DNA of 64,000 nucleotides from Humibacillus sp. DSM 29435 (GTDB taxonomy: Bacteria; Actinomycetota; Actinomycetes; Actinomycetales; Dermatophilaceae): assembly GCF_001758225.1 (NCBI RefSeq), contig NZ_MAST01000053.1, forward strand, positions 150,144 to 214,143, read 5' to 3'. This document shows, piece by piece, positions 9,192 to 18,012 of this stretch. Under the pieces are notes generated by a model. That model was not told where the DNA came from. It worked only from the letters and a program-made list of their open reading frames with translations, and made no database searches. The translations under genes were made by a program, and so were the position numbers. Each line of letters starts with the position of its first letter. Positions within the stretch are counted from its first letter, which is position 1.

Positions 9192-10537
9192 GCACACCGA
9201 AGTCCCGCCCCACCGGCAAAGTGACCCCGATCAGCGGTTTCCCCGAGTATCTGCCGGAGGGCCGCATCGTCGAGCAGCGCTTTCTCGACGTGATCCGCGA
9301 GACGTTCGAGCTGCACGGCTTCAGCTCGATCGAGACGCGGTCGATCGAGCCGATCGAACGGCTGAGCGCGCAGGGTGAGGACGCCGACAAGGAGATCTAC
9401 GCCGTGTCGCGGCTGGCGGGCGACAGCGACGACGCTCGCTGGGGCCTGCACTTCGACATGACTGTGCCCTTCGCGCGCTACGTGCTCGAGAACGCGGGCA
9501 AGCTCGCCTTCCCGTTCCGCCGCTACCAGATCCAGAAGGCCTGGCGGGGTGAGCGGCCGCAGGAGGGCCGGTACCGCGAGTTCACCCAGGCCGACATCGA
9601 CGTCGTCGACGTCGGCACACTCTCGCCGCACTTCGAGGCCGAGATGCCGCTCGTCATCGCCGACGTGTTCAGCCGGTTCCCGGTCGGTGACTTCGTCATC
9701 CAGGTCAACGACCGCAAGATCCCCAACGGCTTCTACCAGGGCATCGGCATCACCGACGTGATGGCCACTCTGCGCATCGTCGACAAGCTCGACAAGATCG
9801 GCCCCGAGAAGGTCAAGACCTTGCTGGTCGAGTCGGGCACGACACCCGCGCAGGCCGACCAGTGCCTCGAGCTGGCCGGCATCCGGTCGAACGACCTCGG
9901 CTTCGTCGACCAGGTGCGCGCCCTCGGCGTCGAGCACCCCCTGCTCGACGAGGGGCTCGAGTCGCTCGCCAACGTCATCCGCACCGGAATGGCGCACGCC
10001 CCGGGCAAGCTGGTGGCCGACCTGCGCATCGCTCGCGGCCTCGACTACTACACGGGCACCGTCTACGAGACCCAGTTCGTGGGCCACGAGTCGTGGGGCT
10101 CGTTCTGCTCCGGCGGTCGCTACGACGCCCTCGCCTCAGACGGCAAGAACACCTACCCCGGCGTGGGTATCTCGATCGGCGTCACCCGCATCCTCGGGCT
10201 GCTGATCGGCCACGACCTGGTCTCGGCCTCACGTTCGACTCCGTCGGCCGTGCTCGTAGCCCTCCCCGACGACGCGGCCCGTGAGCGGGCCGTCGCCACC
10301 GCCACCGCCCTGCGCCGACGCGGCATCGCGTGTGAGGTGGCGCCCTCGGCTGCGCGCTTCGGCAAGCAGATCCGCTACGCCGAGCGGCGCGGCATTCCGT
10401 GGGTGTGGTTCCCGGATGCCGGCGAGTCTGGTGACGAGGTCAAGGACATCCGCTCGGGCGAGCAGACACCAGCGAACGCCGACGACTGGATGCCGCCGAG
10501 CGCCGACCTCACGCCACTGGTCACCCGCTCTTCCTGA
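9188..10537 (+). CDS. hisS: Histidine–tRNA ligase
   Basis: Class II aminoacyl-tRNA synthetase that charges tRNA-His. The 449-residue length is typical. Visible class II motifs: motif 1 region after PEYLPEGRIVEQRFL, motif 2 FRRYQIQKAWRGERPQEGRYREF at about 114–136, the histidine-A motif RGLDYYTGTVYE near 287–298, and motif 3 GVGISIGVTRILG at about 330–342. A C-terminal anticodon-binding domain follows. The GTG start overlaps the upstream MBL gene by 4 bases. The gene ends before a strong inverted repeat that probably terminates it. Confidence 0.96.
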   Translation: MSTPKSRPTGKVTPISGFPEYLPEGRIVEQRFLDVIRETFELHGFSSIETRSIEPIERLSAQGEDADKEIYAVSRLAGDSDDARWGLHFDMTVPFARYVLENAGKLAFPFRRYQIQKAWRGERPQEGRYREFTQADIDVVDVGTLSPHFEAEMPLVIADVFSRFPVGDFVIQVNDRKIPNGFYQGIGITDVMATLRIVDKLDKIGPEKVKTLLVESGTTPAQADQCLELAGIRSNDLGFVDQVRALGVEHPLLDEGLESLANVIRTGMAHAPGKLVADLRIARGLDYYTGTVYETQFVGHESWGSFCSGGRYDALASDGKNTYPGVGISIGVTRILGLLIGHDLVSASRSTPSAVLVALPDDAARERAVATATALRRRGIACEVAPSAARFGKQIRYAERRGIPWVWFPDAGESGDEVKDIRSGEQTPANADDWMPPSADLTPLVTRSS

Positions 10538-10561
10538 GCCGCCCAGCCCAACCGCCACCTG

Positions 10562-10633
10562 CGCAACACACCGAGTAGTCACCAACCCACCGAGTAGCTA
10601 CCCGGTGGGTTCGCGACTACTCGGTGTGTTGCG
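10562..10633. terminator. Long nested inverted repeat between hisS and the convergent membrane-protein gene
   Basis: A perfect 19-bp inverted repeat (CGCAACACACCGAGTAGTC at 10562–10580 with its complement at 10615–10633) encloses a second perfect 9-bp inverted repeat (AACCCACCG at 10584–10592 with its complement at 10603–10611). The innermost loop holds the palindrome GTAGCTAC. The right arm encodes the last codons and the stop of the convergent gene. It has no T-tract. It may be a bidirectional terminator, a dispersed repeat (the word ACCGAGTAG occurs twice on this strand), or both. Confidence 0.7.
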
Positions 10634-11282
10634 GCGTCTGGTGGAGCCTGGGCGGCCGCAGGCCCTCCTCCTTAAGCTGCAGGGTGGCCAAGGCGTGGAT
10701 CACCTGGGTGTCTCCGCGGCGCCAGGCCCCGACGGGATCGGGGTCGATGCGAGCCAGCTGGGTCATCGGACGCCGCGCCATGGCGCGCAGGGCGAAGAGG
10801 TCGAGGTCGGCGCTGGCGTCGACGAACCGCTGCGAGGACGTTGCCCGCCGGATGAACCCCACGCGCAGCACGAGCCAGGCGCCGCCGACGATCAGAACCG
10901 GCACCAGCGCCGTCGTGAGGCCCAGCGTCAGCGCAAGATTCTCGACGGTGCCGGCCATCGACGTTCCGGCCTCACGCAGAGTGGTGCCGGAGCCGGCCGC
11001 CTGGTCGAGCCAGCCTTCGAGCTGGTCGCCGACCAGTGGAACGCCGTGAGCGGTGTCTCCGGCACCGGTGAGCGAGTCATGAACGGTGGTCCCGGCCGAG
11101 GTCATGGCGTCGGCGGGCGACCGCAGTGCGAGCACCGTGTCGTGCACCTGGCGTCCGACCCAGACCCAGACGCCGATCCACAGCACCGCCATCACGTCGG
11201 CGAGGATCTGACGGGTTCGCCTGGCCGTGCTGTGTGCGTAGAAGGTCACCGTAGGCTCCATACCTTTCACTCGACCGATCAT
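10617..11282 (-). CDS. Uncharacterised two-helix membrane protein
   Basis: I do not recognise a named family. The product has a hydrophobic segment near the N-terminus (VMAVLWIGVWVWVG), then an extracytoplasmic-looking stretch of about 80 residues rich in Gly, Thr and Ala, then a second strong helix (TALVPVLIVGGAWLVL), and a basic cytoplasmic C-terminal half. The ATG at 11282 is chosen; a TTG at 11297 and an ATG at 11261 are also in frame. It is the last gene of a reverse-strand run with the radical SAM and Lgt-like genes. The C-terminal PQHTE and the stop lie inside the inverted repeat. Confidence 0.65.
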   Translation of the reverse strand: MIGRVKGMEPTVTFYAHSTARRTRQILADVMAVLWIGVWVWVGRQVHDTVLALRSPADAMTSAGTTVHDSLTGAGDTAHGVPLVGDQLEGWLDQAAGSGTTLREAGTSMAGTVENLALTLGLTTALVPVLIVGGAWLVLRVGFIRRATSSQRFVDASADLDLFALRAMARRPMTQLARIDPDPVGAWRRGDTQVIHALATLQLKEEGLRPPRLHQTPQHTE

Positions 11283-11298
11283 CGCGACGGTGACCAAA

Positions 11299-11691
11299 CT
11301 AGGCGCTGAGACGGCTCCAGATACCCCAAGCGGCCACGAGGAAGAGCACCGCTAGGTACACGAGCACGATGCGGGTGTCACCGAGCAGGCACCTCGACCT
11401 CAGCAGACCCGCCCGCCTGGCACGCCAGTAACCGACGAAGCCGAGGCCGGCGAAGAAGGCGAGAGCCCACGGCCCGGCGAGCCAGGCGAGCAGCGCGATC
11501 GTCGCGAAGATGCACAGCCTGAGGGGATCGAAACCCTGGTGCGCCTCGTCGCCACCAGCCACGCCCTCCGTGCCGGTCGTCGGAGTCAGGTCGACGGCGC
11601 GGTCAGCACCGACCGGCTGATCCTGAACGGACCCGTCGTGGGCGTCGCCGCTGGTCGGATCGTGGTCACCCTCGCCACCCGCCGGGCTCAT
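11299..11691 (-). CDS. Small membrane protein with acidic N-terminus
   Basis: The 130-residue product has a ~55-residue Asp/Gly/Thr-rich N-terminal region, then two or three hydrophobic helices (CIFATIALLAWLAGPWALAFFAGLGFVGYW and IVLVYLAVLFLVAAWG-type segments) separated by a basic loop. It starts inside the end of the next upstream gene (4-base overlap). That spacing suggests it is part of the radical SAM/Lgt-like operon. No enzymatic motif is visible and I assign no function. Confidence 0.65.
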   Translation of the reverse strand: MSPAGGEGDHDPTSGDAHDGSVQDQPVGADRAVDLTPTTGTEGVAGGDEAHQGFDPLRLCIFATIALLAWLAGPWALAFFAGLGFVGYWRARRAGLLRSRCLLGDTRIVLVYLAVLFLVAAWGIWSRLSA

Positions 11692-12062
11692 AGGCTCGAG
11701 CTCAGAGCGGCGATCAGCCCGATGCAGGCTCCACCCCCGACCACGATGATGATCGCGAGGCCGAGCAGGAAGCCGGTGGCGTACGGGCGGTACCTCTCGA
11801 AGGCGACACCCACGGTGGCGACGACCACCCCGAGGAGCAGACCACCGATCAGCACCTCCAGAACCGTGCCCGTGTTGGTGGCGACCACGAACAGGAGCAG
11901 CACGAACGCGACGGCCAGCACCCCACCCACGAGTCGACCCGGTCGACGCGGCGGGGGAGGCGGCGGACCGCCCCAGGGGCTGCCCGGGGGACCGACCGGT
12001 GGTCCCTGCGGCGGCGGAGGCGGTGACCCCGGTGGCGGATAGTTGGGGGGAGGAACGGTCAT
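11688..12062 (-). CDS. Proline-rich membrane protein
   Basis: The 124-residue product starts with a Pro/Gly tail of about 40 residues and continues with three hydrophobic segments, the last ending in a Gly-rich motif (IIVVGGGACIG). Pro-rich N-terminal tails on short membrane proteins are frequent in actinobacteria and do not define a function. Its ATG overlaps the stop of the radical SAM gene by 4 bases, which indicates coupled translation and hints that it helps the neighbouring enzymes at the membrane. Confidence 0.65.
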   Translation of the reverse strand: MTVPPPNYPPPGSPPPPPQGPPVGPPGSPWGGPPPPPPRRPGRLVGGVLAVAFVLLLFVVATNTGTVLEVLIGGLLLGVVVATVGVAFERYRPYATGFLLGLAIIIVVGGGACIGLIAALSSSL

Positions 12063-13765
12063 GTCGCCACCTCCGGCGCAGGTGTCGTGGCCGGCGGCGT
12101 CCCCGAATCGACCGAACCCGCTGAACCCGCTGGACCCGCTGGACCCGCGGGGGCCACGGACGGCACGGCGCTGATCGGTAGCTGTCGCCCCGCACTCGAG
12201 GAGAGACGTTGCCGCGCGAGCCGGGGCCAGGCCTGCACGGCGCAGAACGGCGCGCACTGGTCGGCCTCGTCGGGCCCACGGGTTCCGACGTGGACGCAGC
12301 ACTGCGTGAGCCGCTCCTCGATCATCGTCGAGACGTCCATGAAGGGTTTGACGGTGATGCGCACCACGCGCTCGGCAAGCAGCTTGCGCAACCGCTTCTG
12401 CTGACCCGGCAGCCGTGAGCCGGCGAGCGTGGCCAGGGTGCCCACCCCGAGGTCGCAGCTCTGGCAGATGCCCTTCCAGAGGTCGCCCACGACCGGGTGT
12501 GAGAGCGACGACTGCTCACTCAGCAGGCCGAGCACCGACTCCTTGACGATGCCGCGCATCGCCTTGGGCAGGGCCTGGTCGGTGACCCGGTTGGCGAGCA
12601 GGTCGGGGGCCAGGTCGAGCCAGTCGAGCAGCCGGTCGTGGCCGACCGCCCGCGTGAGGGAGGTCCAGTCGCCCGCGTCGTCACGCAGCAGGTAGCCGAC
12701 CGACGCACAGTGCGGGTGAGAGCACGGCAGCGCCGTGAGGTCTCGCCAGGTGACCACGCCGCCGGTCTGTTCGTCGAGGCGGGCGAGCACGCCGGTGTGG
12801 GTCAGCCGGTTCATCGGGTCGATCGCTCCGCTTCGGCCGCTGCCGAACTGCGGCTGGATGGAGATGCCCCCGATGTAGGGCGTCTGCAGGGCTCGCAGCA
12901 CCACGTGCCCGATCTCATGGTCGTTGACCCCGAGAGCGGCGGTCATGGTGAGCGTCATGAACACCTCGGCCGCCGCCAGCCGGTCGATGGTGAGGTCTTT
13001 GAACCGGCGCAGGTCGGCGCCGCGGTGGTGTCGTGACGCCTCGGCGCTCTCACCGTCGTACTGGAGGTAGACCTCCACGCGTTCGCGGTGACGGTGCAGC
13101 AGGGCCACCAGATCGTCGTCACGAGAGAGGCTGATTCCGTTGGTGTTGATCAGGATGCGCACGATCGGGCGAGCGACGAGCTGCTCGAGCAGCTCGGGCA
13201 GGTCGGGGTGCAGGGTCGGCTCACCTCCCGAAAGCATAAGCACGTCGAGCCGGCCGTTCTCGCGCGCCAACCGCGCGTCGACGTTGGCCAGCACGTCACG
13301 CACCGAGGCCACCCCCGACAGCGACGGCGCCGAGTCGGCGAAGCAGGTCGGGCAGCGCAGGTTGCAGTGCTCGGTGATGTCCTCCACCAGGATGCAGGTG
13401 TGCTGGGTCTGCATGGCCGGCAGTCCGTACGCGTAGGCCTCCGGAGCCGGCAGGAAGTTGCCGGTGCGATCGGGGCCGTGCGTCTTGGTCGGCGCGGTCC
13501 ACTGCTCGAGGTAGCTGAGGATCTCGGGCGACTCGTCGTAGAGCGTGCGCACCAGACCGTGCTCACGGCATCCGCGTTCGAGCCACACCCGGCCGTCTCG
13601 CTCGACGAGCCAACCACTGAGGCGTGGCACCTGAGCCAGCTCGCGTTCGGGCTGCTCGTCGTGACACAGCGGGCAGAAGGCGTTGACGTAGCGGTGGATC
13701 CGATCGCCGCGCAGGGCGCGCCCAGATCCGGCCGAGGGCGGCGCGGCCATGACGGGGTGACTCAT
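12059..13765 (-). CDS. Tes/MJ0619-like radical SAM protein
   Basis: The 568-residue product has an N-terminal Cys motif (CPLCHDEQPE, residues 31–40, plus CREHG), a radical SAM core with the [4Fe-4S] motif CNLRCPTC at 134–141 and LMLSGGEPTLHPDL, and a C-terminal Cys-rich region including CQSCDLGVG, KPFMDVSTMIEERLTQCCVH and PFCAVQ. This layout is that of the MJ0619 family, whose archaeal member Tes joins lipid tails. From memory the match to that architecture is good, so a lipid substrate is plausible but inferred. The final ~45 residues are a Gly/Pro/Ala-rich tail with short repeats. The gene overlaps the Lgt-like gene by 4 bases. Confidence 0.8.
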   Translation of the reverse strand: MSHPVMAAPPSAGSGRALRGDRIHRYVNAFCPLCHDEQPERELAQVPRLSGWLVERDGRVWLERGCREHGLVRTLYDESPEILSYLEQWTAPTKTHGPDRTGNFLPAPEAYAYGLPAMQTQHTCILVEDITEHCNLRCPTCFADSAPSLSGVASVRDVLANVDARLARENGRLDVLMLSGGEPTLHPDLPELLEQLVARPIVRILINTNGISLSRDDDLVALLHRHRERVEVYLQYDGESAEASRHHRGADLRRFKDLTIDRLAAAEVFMTLTMTAALGVNDHEIGHVVLRALQTPYIGGISIQPQFGSGRSGAIDPMNRLTHTGVLARLDEQTGGVVTWRDLTALPCSHPHCASVGYLLRDDAGDWTSLTRAVGHDRLLDWLDLAPDLLANRVTDQALPKAMRGIVKESVLGLLSEQSSLSHPVVGDLWKGICQSCDLGVGTLATLAGSRLPGQQKRLRKLLAERVVRITVKPFMDVSTMIEERLTQCCVHVGTRGPDEADQCAPFCAVQAWPRLARQRLSSSAGRQLPISAVPSVAPAGPAGPAGSAGSVDSGTPPATTPAPEVAT

Positions 13766-14541
13766 GAGACCTCCTGGAGCACGGAAGCGGGTCGTGGGCT
13801 GCGCAGCACCACGAGCGCCCGCCAGACGGTGAGCGGGCCGAGCACGGCCAGCACCAGCTGAGGACGGGTGAGGCCCAGCCAGGCCACCTCGTTGCCTCGC
13901 ACGAACTCTACGAAGAAACGGAAGACGGCATAGCCGGCCACGTACAGGGTGAACAAGCCGGCCGGCTCGGCGAGGCGGTCGCGCCAGCGCAGCAGCAGTG
14001 CCAGCGCGATGAGGTGGAAGACGATCTCGTAGGCGAATGACGGATGCAGCGCCACGCCGGCCACGGCGCCGGTGCGGTCAGCGGCCGCCTGGTCGAGCAC
14101 GACGCCCCAGCCGTGCCCGGTGGGGGTGCCCGGGTTCTCGGTGAAGAGGCAGCCGAACCGGCCAACCGCCATCCCGGCCGCGACCGCTGGCGCGAAGTAG
14201 GCGCCGGTACGAGCGGTGTAGCCGGTGAGACGCTTGCCGAGCAGCACTCCGAGATAGGCCCCGACCAGGCCACCGATGATGCTGCGGTTGCCGTAGAGGA
14301 ACTGCTCGACGAAGCCCGCGTTCTGCCGAAGATCGAGGTGCTGGAACCAGGTGCCGGCGTACATGAAGACGCCACCCCACGCGAGCCCGACCGCGACCAC
14401 CGCCCAGAGTCGGGGGTCGGTCTCGCCACGTCGACGCCGTTCGGCGGCGAACACCCCGATGGCGACGACCAGGCCGAGAGCGACGAAGAACTCGTGCGTC
14501 CCGATGGTCAGACCGGCGAGCTCGACCAGGACGGGGTGCAT
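13762..14541 (-). CDS. Prolipoprotein diacylglyceryl transferase (Lgt) paralogue
   Basis: The 259-residue multi-helix membrane protein has the Lgt layout: opening MHPVLVELAGLTIGTHEFF, a GRFGC signature at about 128–132, HPSFAYEI near 168, and FFVEFVRGNE near 215. The true Lgt signature is GRxGNFxNxE; here the essential Asn is Cys and the following Asn/Glu positions are changed (GRFGCLFTEN). Such Lgt-like paralogues are known and need not act on lipoproteins. Its 4-base overlap with the Tes-like radical SAM gene suggests that both act on membrane lipids. It heads the operon; ald is divergent. Confidence 0.82.
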   Translation of the reverse strand: MHPVLVELAGLTIGTHEFFVALGLVVAIGVFAAERRRRGETDPRLWAVVAVGLAWGGVFMYAGTWFQHLDLRQNAGFVEQFLYGNRSIIGGLVGAYLGVLLGKRLTGYTARTGAYFAPAVAAGMAVGRFGCLFTENPGTPTGHGWGVVLDQAAADRTGAVAGVALHPSFAYEIVFHLIALALLLRWRDRLAEPAGLFTLYVAGYAVFRFFVEFVRGNEVAWLGLTRPQLVLAVLGPLTVWRALVVLRSPRPASVLQEVS

Positions 14542-14712
14542 GCGCCCACGATGTCATGAGGGCGATCCTCGCGACCTGAGTATTCACACCCCTGGCGTGG
14601 CTACAGTGGCAACAGGATCGGGCCCGTCGCCCGGCCCTGCATCATCCAGCGGCGCTCCCGCAGCAGCCGGCGGGGCCGTGCACCGGTCACTCGAGCCAAG
14701 GAAGTGCATCCT

Positions 14713-15828
14713 ATGAAGGTCGGCATCCCTCGCGAGGTCAAGAACCACGAGTACCGCGTCGCCATCACCCCGGTAGGGGCTCACGAGCTGACACAGCACG
14801 GGCACGAGGTGCTCGTGGAGAAGGATGCCGGCGTCGGCTCGCAGATCAGCGACGACGACTTCGTGGCGGCGGGAGCGACGATCGTCGACTCGGCCGACGA
14901 TGTCTGGGCCGACTCCGAGATGGTGCTCAAGGTCAAGGAGCCCGTCGAGCAGGAGTTCCACCGAATGCGCGAGGGCCTGACCCTGTTCACCTACCTGCAC
15001 CTGGCGGCCGACAAGCCTCTCACCGAGGAGCTGTTGGCGCGCAAGGTCACCGCGATCGCCTACGAGACGGTGCAGCTGCCCTCCGGAGCCCTGCCGCTGC
15101 TCTACCCGATGTCAGAGGTCGCCGGGTGCCTGGCGCCGCAGGTCGGTGCGCACTCGCTCATGCGGGCCCAGGGGGGGCGCGGTGTGCTGATGGGAGGCGT
15201 CGGTGGGGTGGCGAACGCCAAGGTCGTCATCATCGGTGCCGGCGTCTCGGGGCAGAATGCGGCGAACATCGCGCTCGGCATGGGCGCCGACGTCACCCTG
15301 CTCGACACCGACCTCGACAAGCTGCGAATGTCGTTCTGGCGCTACGGCAACCGGGTGCACGGGCTCGCCTCCTCGCAGCTGACCATCGCCAACCAGGTGC
15401 AGGAGGCAGACCTGGTGATCGGCGCTGTGCTCATCCCCGGGTTCGCCTCGCCCAAGCTCGTCAGCAACGAGCTGGTCTCGCAGATGAAGCCCGGTTCGGT
15501 GCTGGTCGACATCGCCATCGACCAGGGCGGCTGCTTCGAGGACTCGCACCCCACGACCCACGACGACCCGACCTTCATGGTGCACGGCTCCGTGTTCTAC
15601 TGCGTCGCCAACATGCCGGGCGCCGTGCCCCACACCTCGACCTACGCCCTGACCAACTCAACCCTCCCGTACGCCGTCGCCCTGGCCGACCTGGGGTGGC
15701 GCGACGCCGTCTCGGCCGACCGGGCCCTGGGCTACGGGCTCAACACCCACGCAGGCCAGGTCACCTACGACGGGGTGGCCGCGGCCCACGGGATGACCTC
15801 GATCACCCTGGCGGAGGCACTGTCCTGA
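14713..15828 (+). CDS. ald: Alanine dehydrogenase
   Basis: NAD-dependent enzyme that interconverts L-alanine with pyruvate and ammonium. The 371-residue product begins [20 protein letters not shown], the signature N-terminus. It contains the Rossmann motif [10 protein letters not shown] at about 177–186, the family segment [14 protein letters not shown] near 133, and [19 protein letters not shown] near 300. The ATG at 14713 is preferred over a GTG at 14704 because AAGGAAG lies 8 bases before it. It is a single gene ahead of xerD, divergent from the Lgt-like operon. Confidence 0.96.
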   Translation: MKVGIPREVKNHEYRVAITPVGAHELTQHGHEVLVEKDAGVGSQISDDDFVAAGATIVDSADDVWADSEMVLKVKEPVEQEFHRMREGLTLFTYLHLAADKPLTEELLARKVTAIAYETVQLPSGALPLLYPMSEVAGCLAPQVGAHSLMRAQGGRGVLMGGVGGVANAKVVIIGAGVSGQNAANIALGMGADVTLLDTDLDKLRMSFWRYGNRVHGLASSQLTIANQVQEADLVIGAVLIPGFASPKLVSNELVSQMKPGSVLVDIAIDQGGCFEDSHPTTHDDPTFMVHGSVFYCVANMPGAVPHTSTYALTNSTLPYAVALADLGWRDAVSADRALGYGLNTHAGQVTYDGVAAAHGMTSITLAEALS

Positions 15829-15893
15829 CCGACGCCGCGACTTCCGACGGGCCAGGCCGGGCGCCGTCCACTGCAGCTGACCCGCCCAGCGCC

Positions 15894-16850
15894 ATGGAGC
15901 GCGCGGTGCGCGGTTGGATCGCGCACGTGCGGGTCGAGAAGGGGGCGGCCGCGAACACGGTGAGCGCGTACGAGCGCGATCTGCGGCGCTACGTGGCACA
16001 CCTGGCCGGCCGCGGAGTCGGCGATCCCACCCACGTCACCGAGGCCGACGTCGCCGACTTCCTCGCCGGGCTGCGAGAGAGCGGGCTCGCGGCATCCTCG
16101 GCTGCGCGCACCCTCGTGGCCGTGCGTGGGTTCCACCGGTTTCTCGCGCTCGAGGGCGACACCGTCGGCGACCCGGCCACGAACGTCGCCCCGCCGAAGC
16201 CTCCCTCCCGGCTGCCGAAGGCCATCTCGGTGCAGGCGGTCGAGCGCCTGATCTCTGCGGCCTCGGTCGGCGACACCCCGTCGGCGCTGCGCGACCGGGC
16301 CCTGCTCGAGCTGCTCTACGGGGTGGGGGCGCGCATCAGCGAGGCGGTCGGTCTCGACGTCGACGACCTCGACCTCGAGCTCGAGCGCGAGCGCGAGCCG
16401 GTCGGCGGGGCGGACGCCGAGGCGGGGGACCGCCGCCGAACCGGTCTGGTGCGACTGCGCGGAAAGGGCAACAAGGAGCGCATCGTTCCGGTGGGGCGCT
16501 ACGCCACGTCGGCGGTCAGCGACTACCTCGTGCGGGGCAGACCCGCCCTCGCGGCGAAGGGCCCTGGGGGCCCGGCCCTGTTTCTCGGGCTTCGTGGTTC
16601 CCGCTTGTCGAGACAGTCTGCGTGGGCCGTCATCTCGCAGGCCGCCGAGCGAGCCGACCTGCGCCAGCACGTCTCGCCGCACACCCTGCGCCACTCGTTC
16701 GCGACGCACCTGCTCGACGGCGGCGCCGACGTGCGCGTCGTGCAGGAGCTGCTGGGGCACGCGTCGGTGACGACCACCCAGATCTACACGATGGTCTCGG
16801 TCGGGCGCCTGCGCGAGGTGTACGCCGAGGCCCACCCGCGCGCCCGCTGA
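15894..16850 (+). CDS. xerD: Site-specific tyrosine recombinase XerD
   Basis: XerD resolves chromosome dimers at dif together with XerC and FtsK. The 318-residue product has an N-terminal SAM-like DNA-binding domain (to about 105) and a catalytic domain with all key residues: Arg in GVGARISEA, Lys in [13 protein letters not shown], the His of [11 protein letters not shown] and the nucleophile Tyr of QIYTM. A stretch of Glu/Asp/Arg/Gly residues at about 165–185 is longer than usual. The frame is open further upstream, but the ATG at 15894 gives the normal start. It sits upstream of parA–scpA–scpB, the common actinobacterial arrangement. Confidence 0.94.
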   Translation: MERAVRGWIAHVRVEKGAAANTVSAYERDLRRYVAHLAGRGVGDPTHVTEADVADFLAGLRESGLAASSAARTLVAVRGFHRFLALEGDTVGDPATNVAPPKPPSRLPKAISVQAVERLISAASVGDTPSALRDRALLELLYGVGARISEAVGLDVDDLDLELEREREPVGGADAEAGDRRRTGLVRLRGKGNKERIVPVGRYATSAVSDYLVRGRPALAAKGPGGPALFLGLRGSRLSRQSAWAVISQAAERADLRQHVSPHTLRHSFATHLLDGGADVRVVQELLGHASVTTTQIYTMVSVGRLREVYAEAHPRAR

Positions 16851-16924
16851 TAAGGTCGCACCTGATCAGCGCGAGGCTGGTCGGAGCACGACGGTGCCTG
16901 GGCGGAACGGAGTTGGAGCACCCG

Positions 16925-18007
16925 GTGAACGAGGAGTCGCACGACAACATGCACGATCACCGACCCGACCCGCAGGGTGTCCCCGCAGGTTCCCCGGTCA
17001 CGGATGCCGATGGGCGCGACAGCGTGCCGGCCGAGGCCGAGCCGACGACGTCGACCAGGTCGACTCCAATGGCCGCGTCGACTCCAGCGCCCGCGTCGAA
17101 CCAACCCACCCTCACCGGTGAGTCGCCGTCGGCGCACCTGCCGGGCACCGAGCGAGCCGGGGTCGGGGCCAACGGGCCCACCGGTCGACCCTTGCCCGAC
17201 TTCCCGCAGCCGGCTCCGCTGAGCAGCCACGGGCCGGCCCGCATCATCGCAATGTGCAACCAGAAGGGTGGGGTCGGCAAGACCACCACGACGATCAACC
17301 TCGGTGCCGCGCTGGCCGAGCTGGGGCGGCGGGTGCTCGTCATCGACTTCGACCCCCAGGGCGCTCTCTCGGTGGGCCTGGGGGTCAACGCGCAAGAGCT
17401 CGACCTGACGATCTACAACCTGCTGGTCGAGCGCGGCCACTCGATCACCGACGTCATCCAGCACACCCGAACGCCGAACCTCGACCTCGTGCCCGCCAAC
17501 ATCGACCTGTCGGCCGCCGAGGTGCAGCTCGTGGGCGAGGTCGCCCGAGAGCAGATCCTCGCGCGGGTGCTGCGCCCGGTCGTCGACGACTACGACGTCA
17601 TCCTCATCGACTGCCAGCCGTCGCTGGGGCTGCTCACGGTCAACGCCCTGACCGCGTCGCACGGCGTGATCATCCCGCTCGAGTGCGAGTTCTTCGCGAT
17701 GCGCGGCGTGGCGCTGCTCGTCGACACGATCGAGAAGATCACCGACCGGCTCAACCCACGGCTCCAGGTCGACGGCATCCTCGCGACCATGTACGACGGC
17801 CGCACCCTGCACAGCCGCGAGGTGGTGCGCTCGGTCGTCGACCACTTCAGCGACCAGGTGTTCCACACCGTCATCAGCCGCACGGTCAAGTTCCCCGACG
17901 CCACTCTGGCCGCCGAACCCATCACCACCTACTCCTCCGAGCACTCCGGGGCCGCTGCCTACCGGCAGCTCGCGCGCGAGCTCATCGCGCGTGGTGGCGC
18001 GGCCTGA
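16925..18007 (+). CDS. ParA/Soj-family ATPase
   Basis: The product has a ~105-residue disordered N-terminus rich in Pro, Ser and Thr, then a full ParA ATPase. The deviant Walker A box KGGVGKTTTT begins near residue 115, Walker A' is VLVIDFDPQGALS and Walker B is VILIDCQPSLG. ParA proteins move DNA or protein cargo along the nucleoid. This copy sits beside scpA/scpB rather than beside parB near the origin, a conserved actinobacterial position, so it may help chromosome organisation with the condensin rather than origin segregation. The GTG at 16925 was chosen; TTG (16913) is possible. Confidence 0.88.
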   Translation: MNEESHDNMHDHRPDPQGVPAGSPVTDADGRDSVPAEAEPTTSTRSTPMAASTPAPASNQPTLTGESPSAHLPGTERAGVGANGPTGRPLPDFPQPAPLSSHGPARIIAMCNQKGGVGKTTTTINLGAALAELGRRVLVIDFDPQGALSVGLGVNAQELDLTIYNLLVERGHSITDVIQHTRTPNLDLVPANIDLSAAEVQLVGEVAREQILARVLRPVVDDYDVILIDCQPSLGLLTVNALTASHGVIIPLECEFFAMRGVALLVDTIEKITDRLNPRLQVDGILATMYDGRTLHSREVVRSVVDHFSDQVFHTVISRTVKFPDATLAAEPITTYSSEHSGAAAYRQLARELIARGGAA

Positions 18008-18012
18008 CCCTC

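Noticed and set aside
8738..10087. 449-residue reverse-strand frame opposite the MBL gene and hisS
   Set aside because: Both forward genes are certain. The reverse frame is a typical GC-bias shadow.
13762..14541. Genuine housekeeping lgt
   Set aside because: The GRxGN signature Asn is Cys and the later Asn/Glu residues are missing. It is more likely an Lgt paralogue.
16925..18007. Origin-segregating ParA of a parABS system
   Set aside because: No parB or parS near; the position beside scpA/scpB is the conserved site of the second ParA-type protein.
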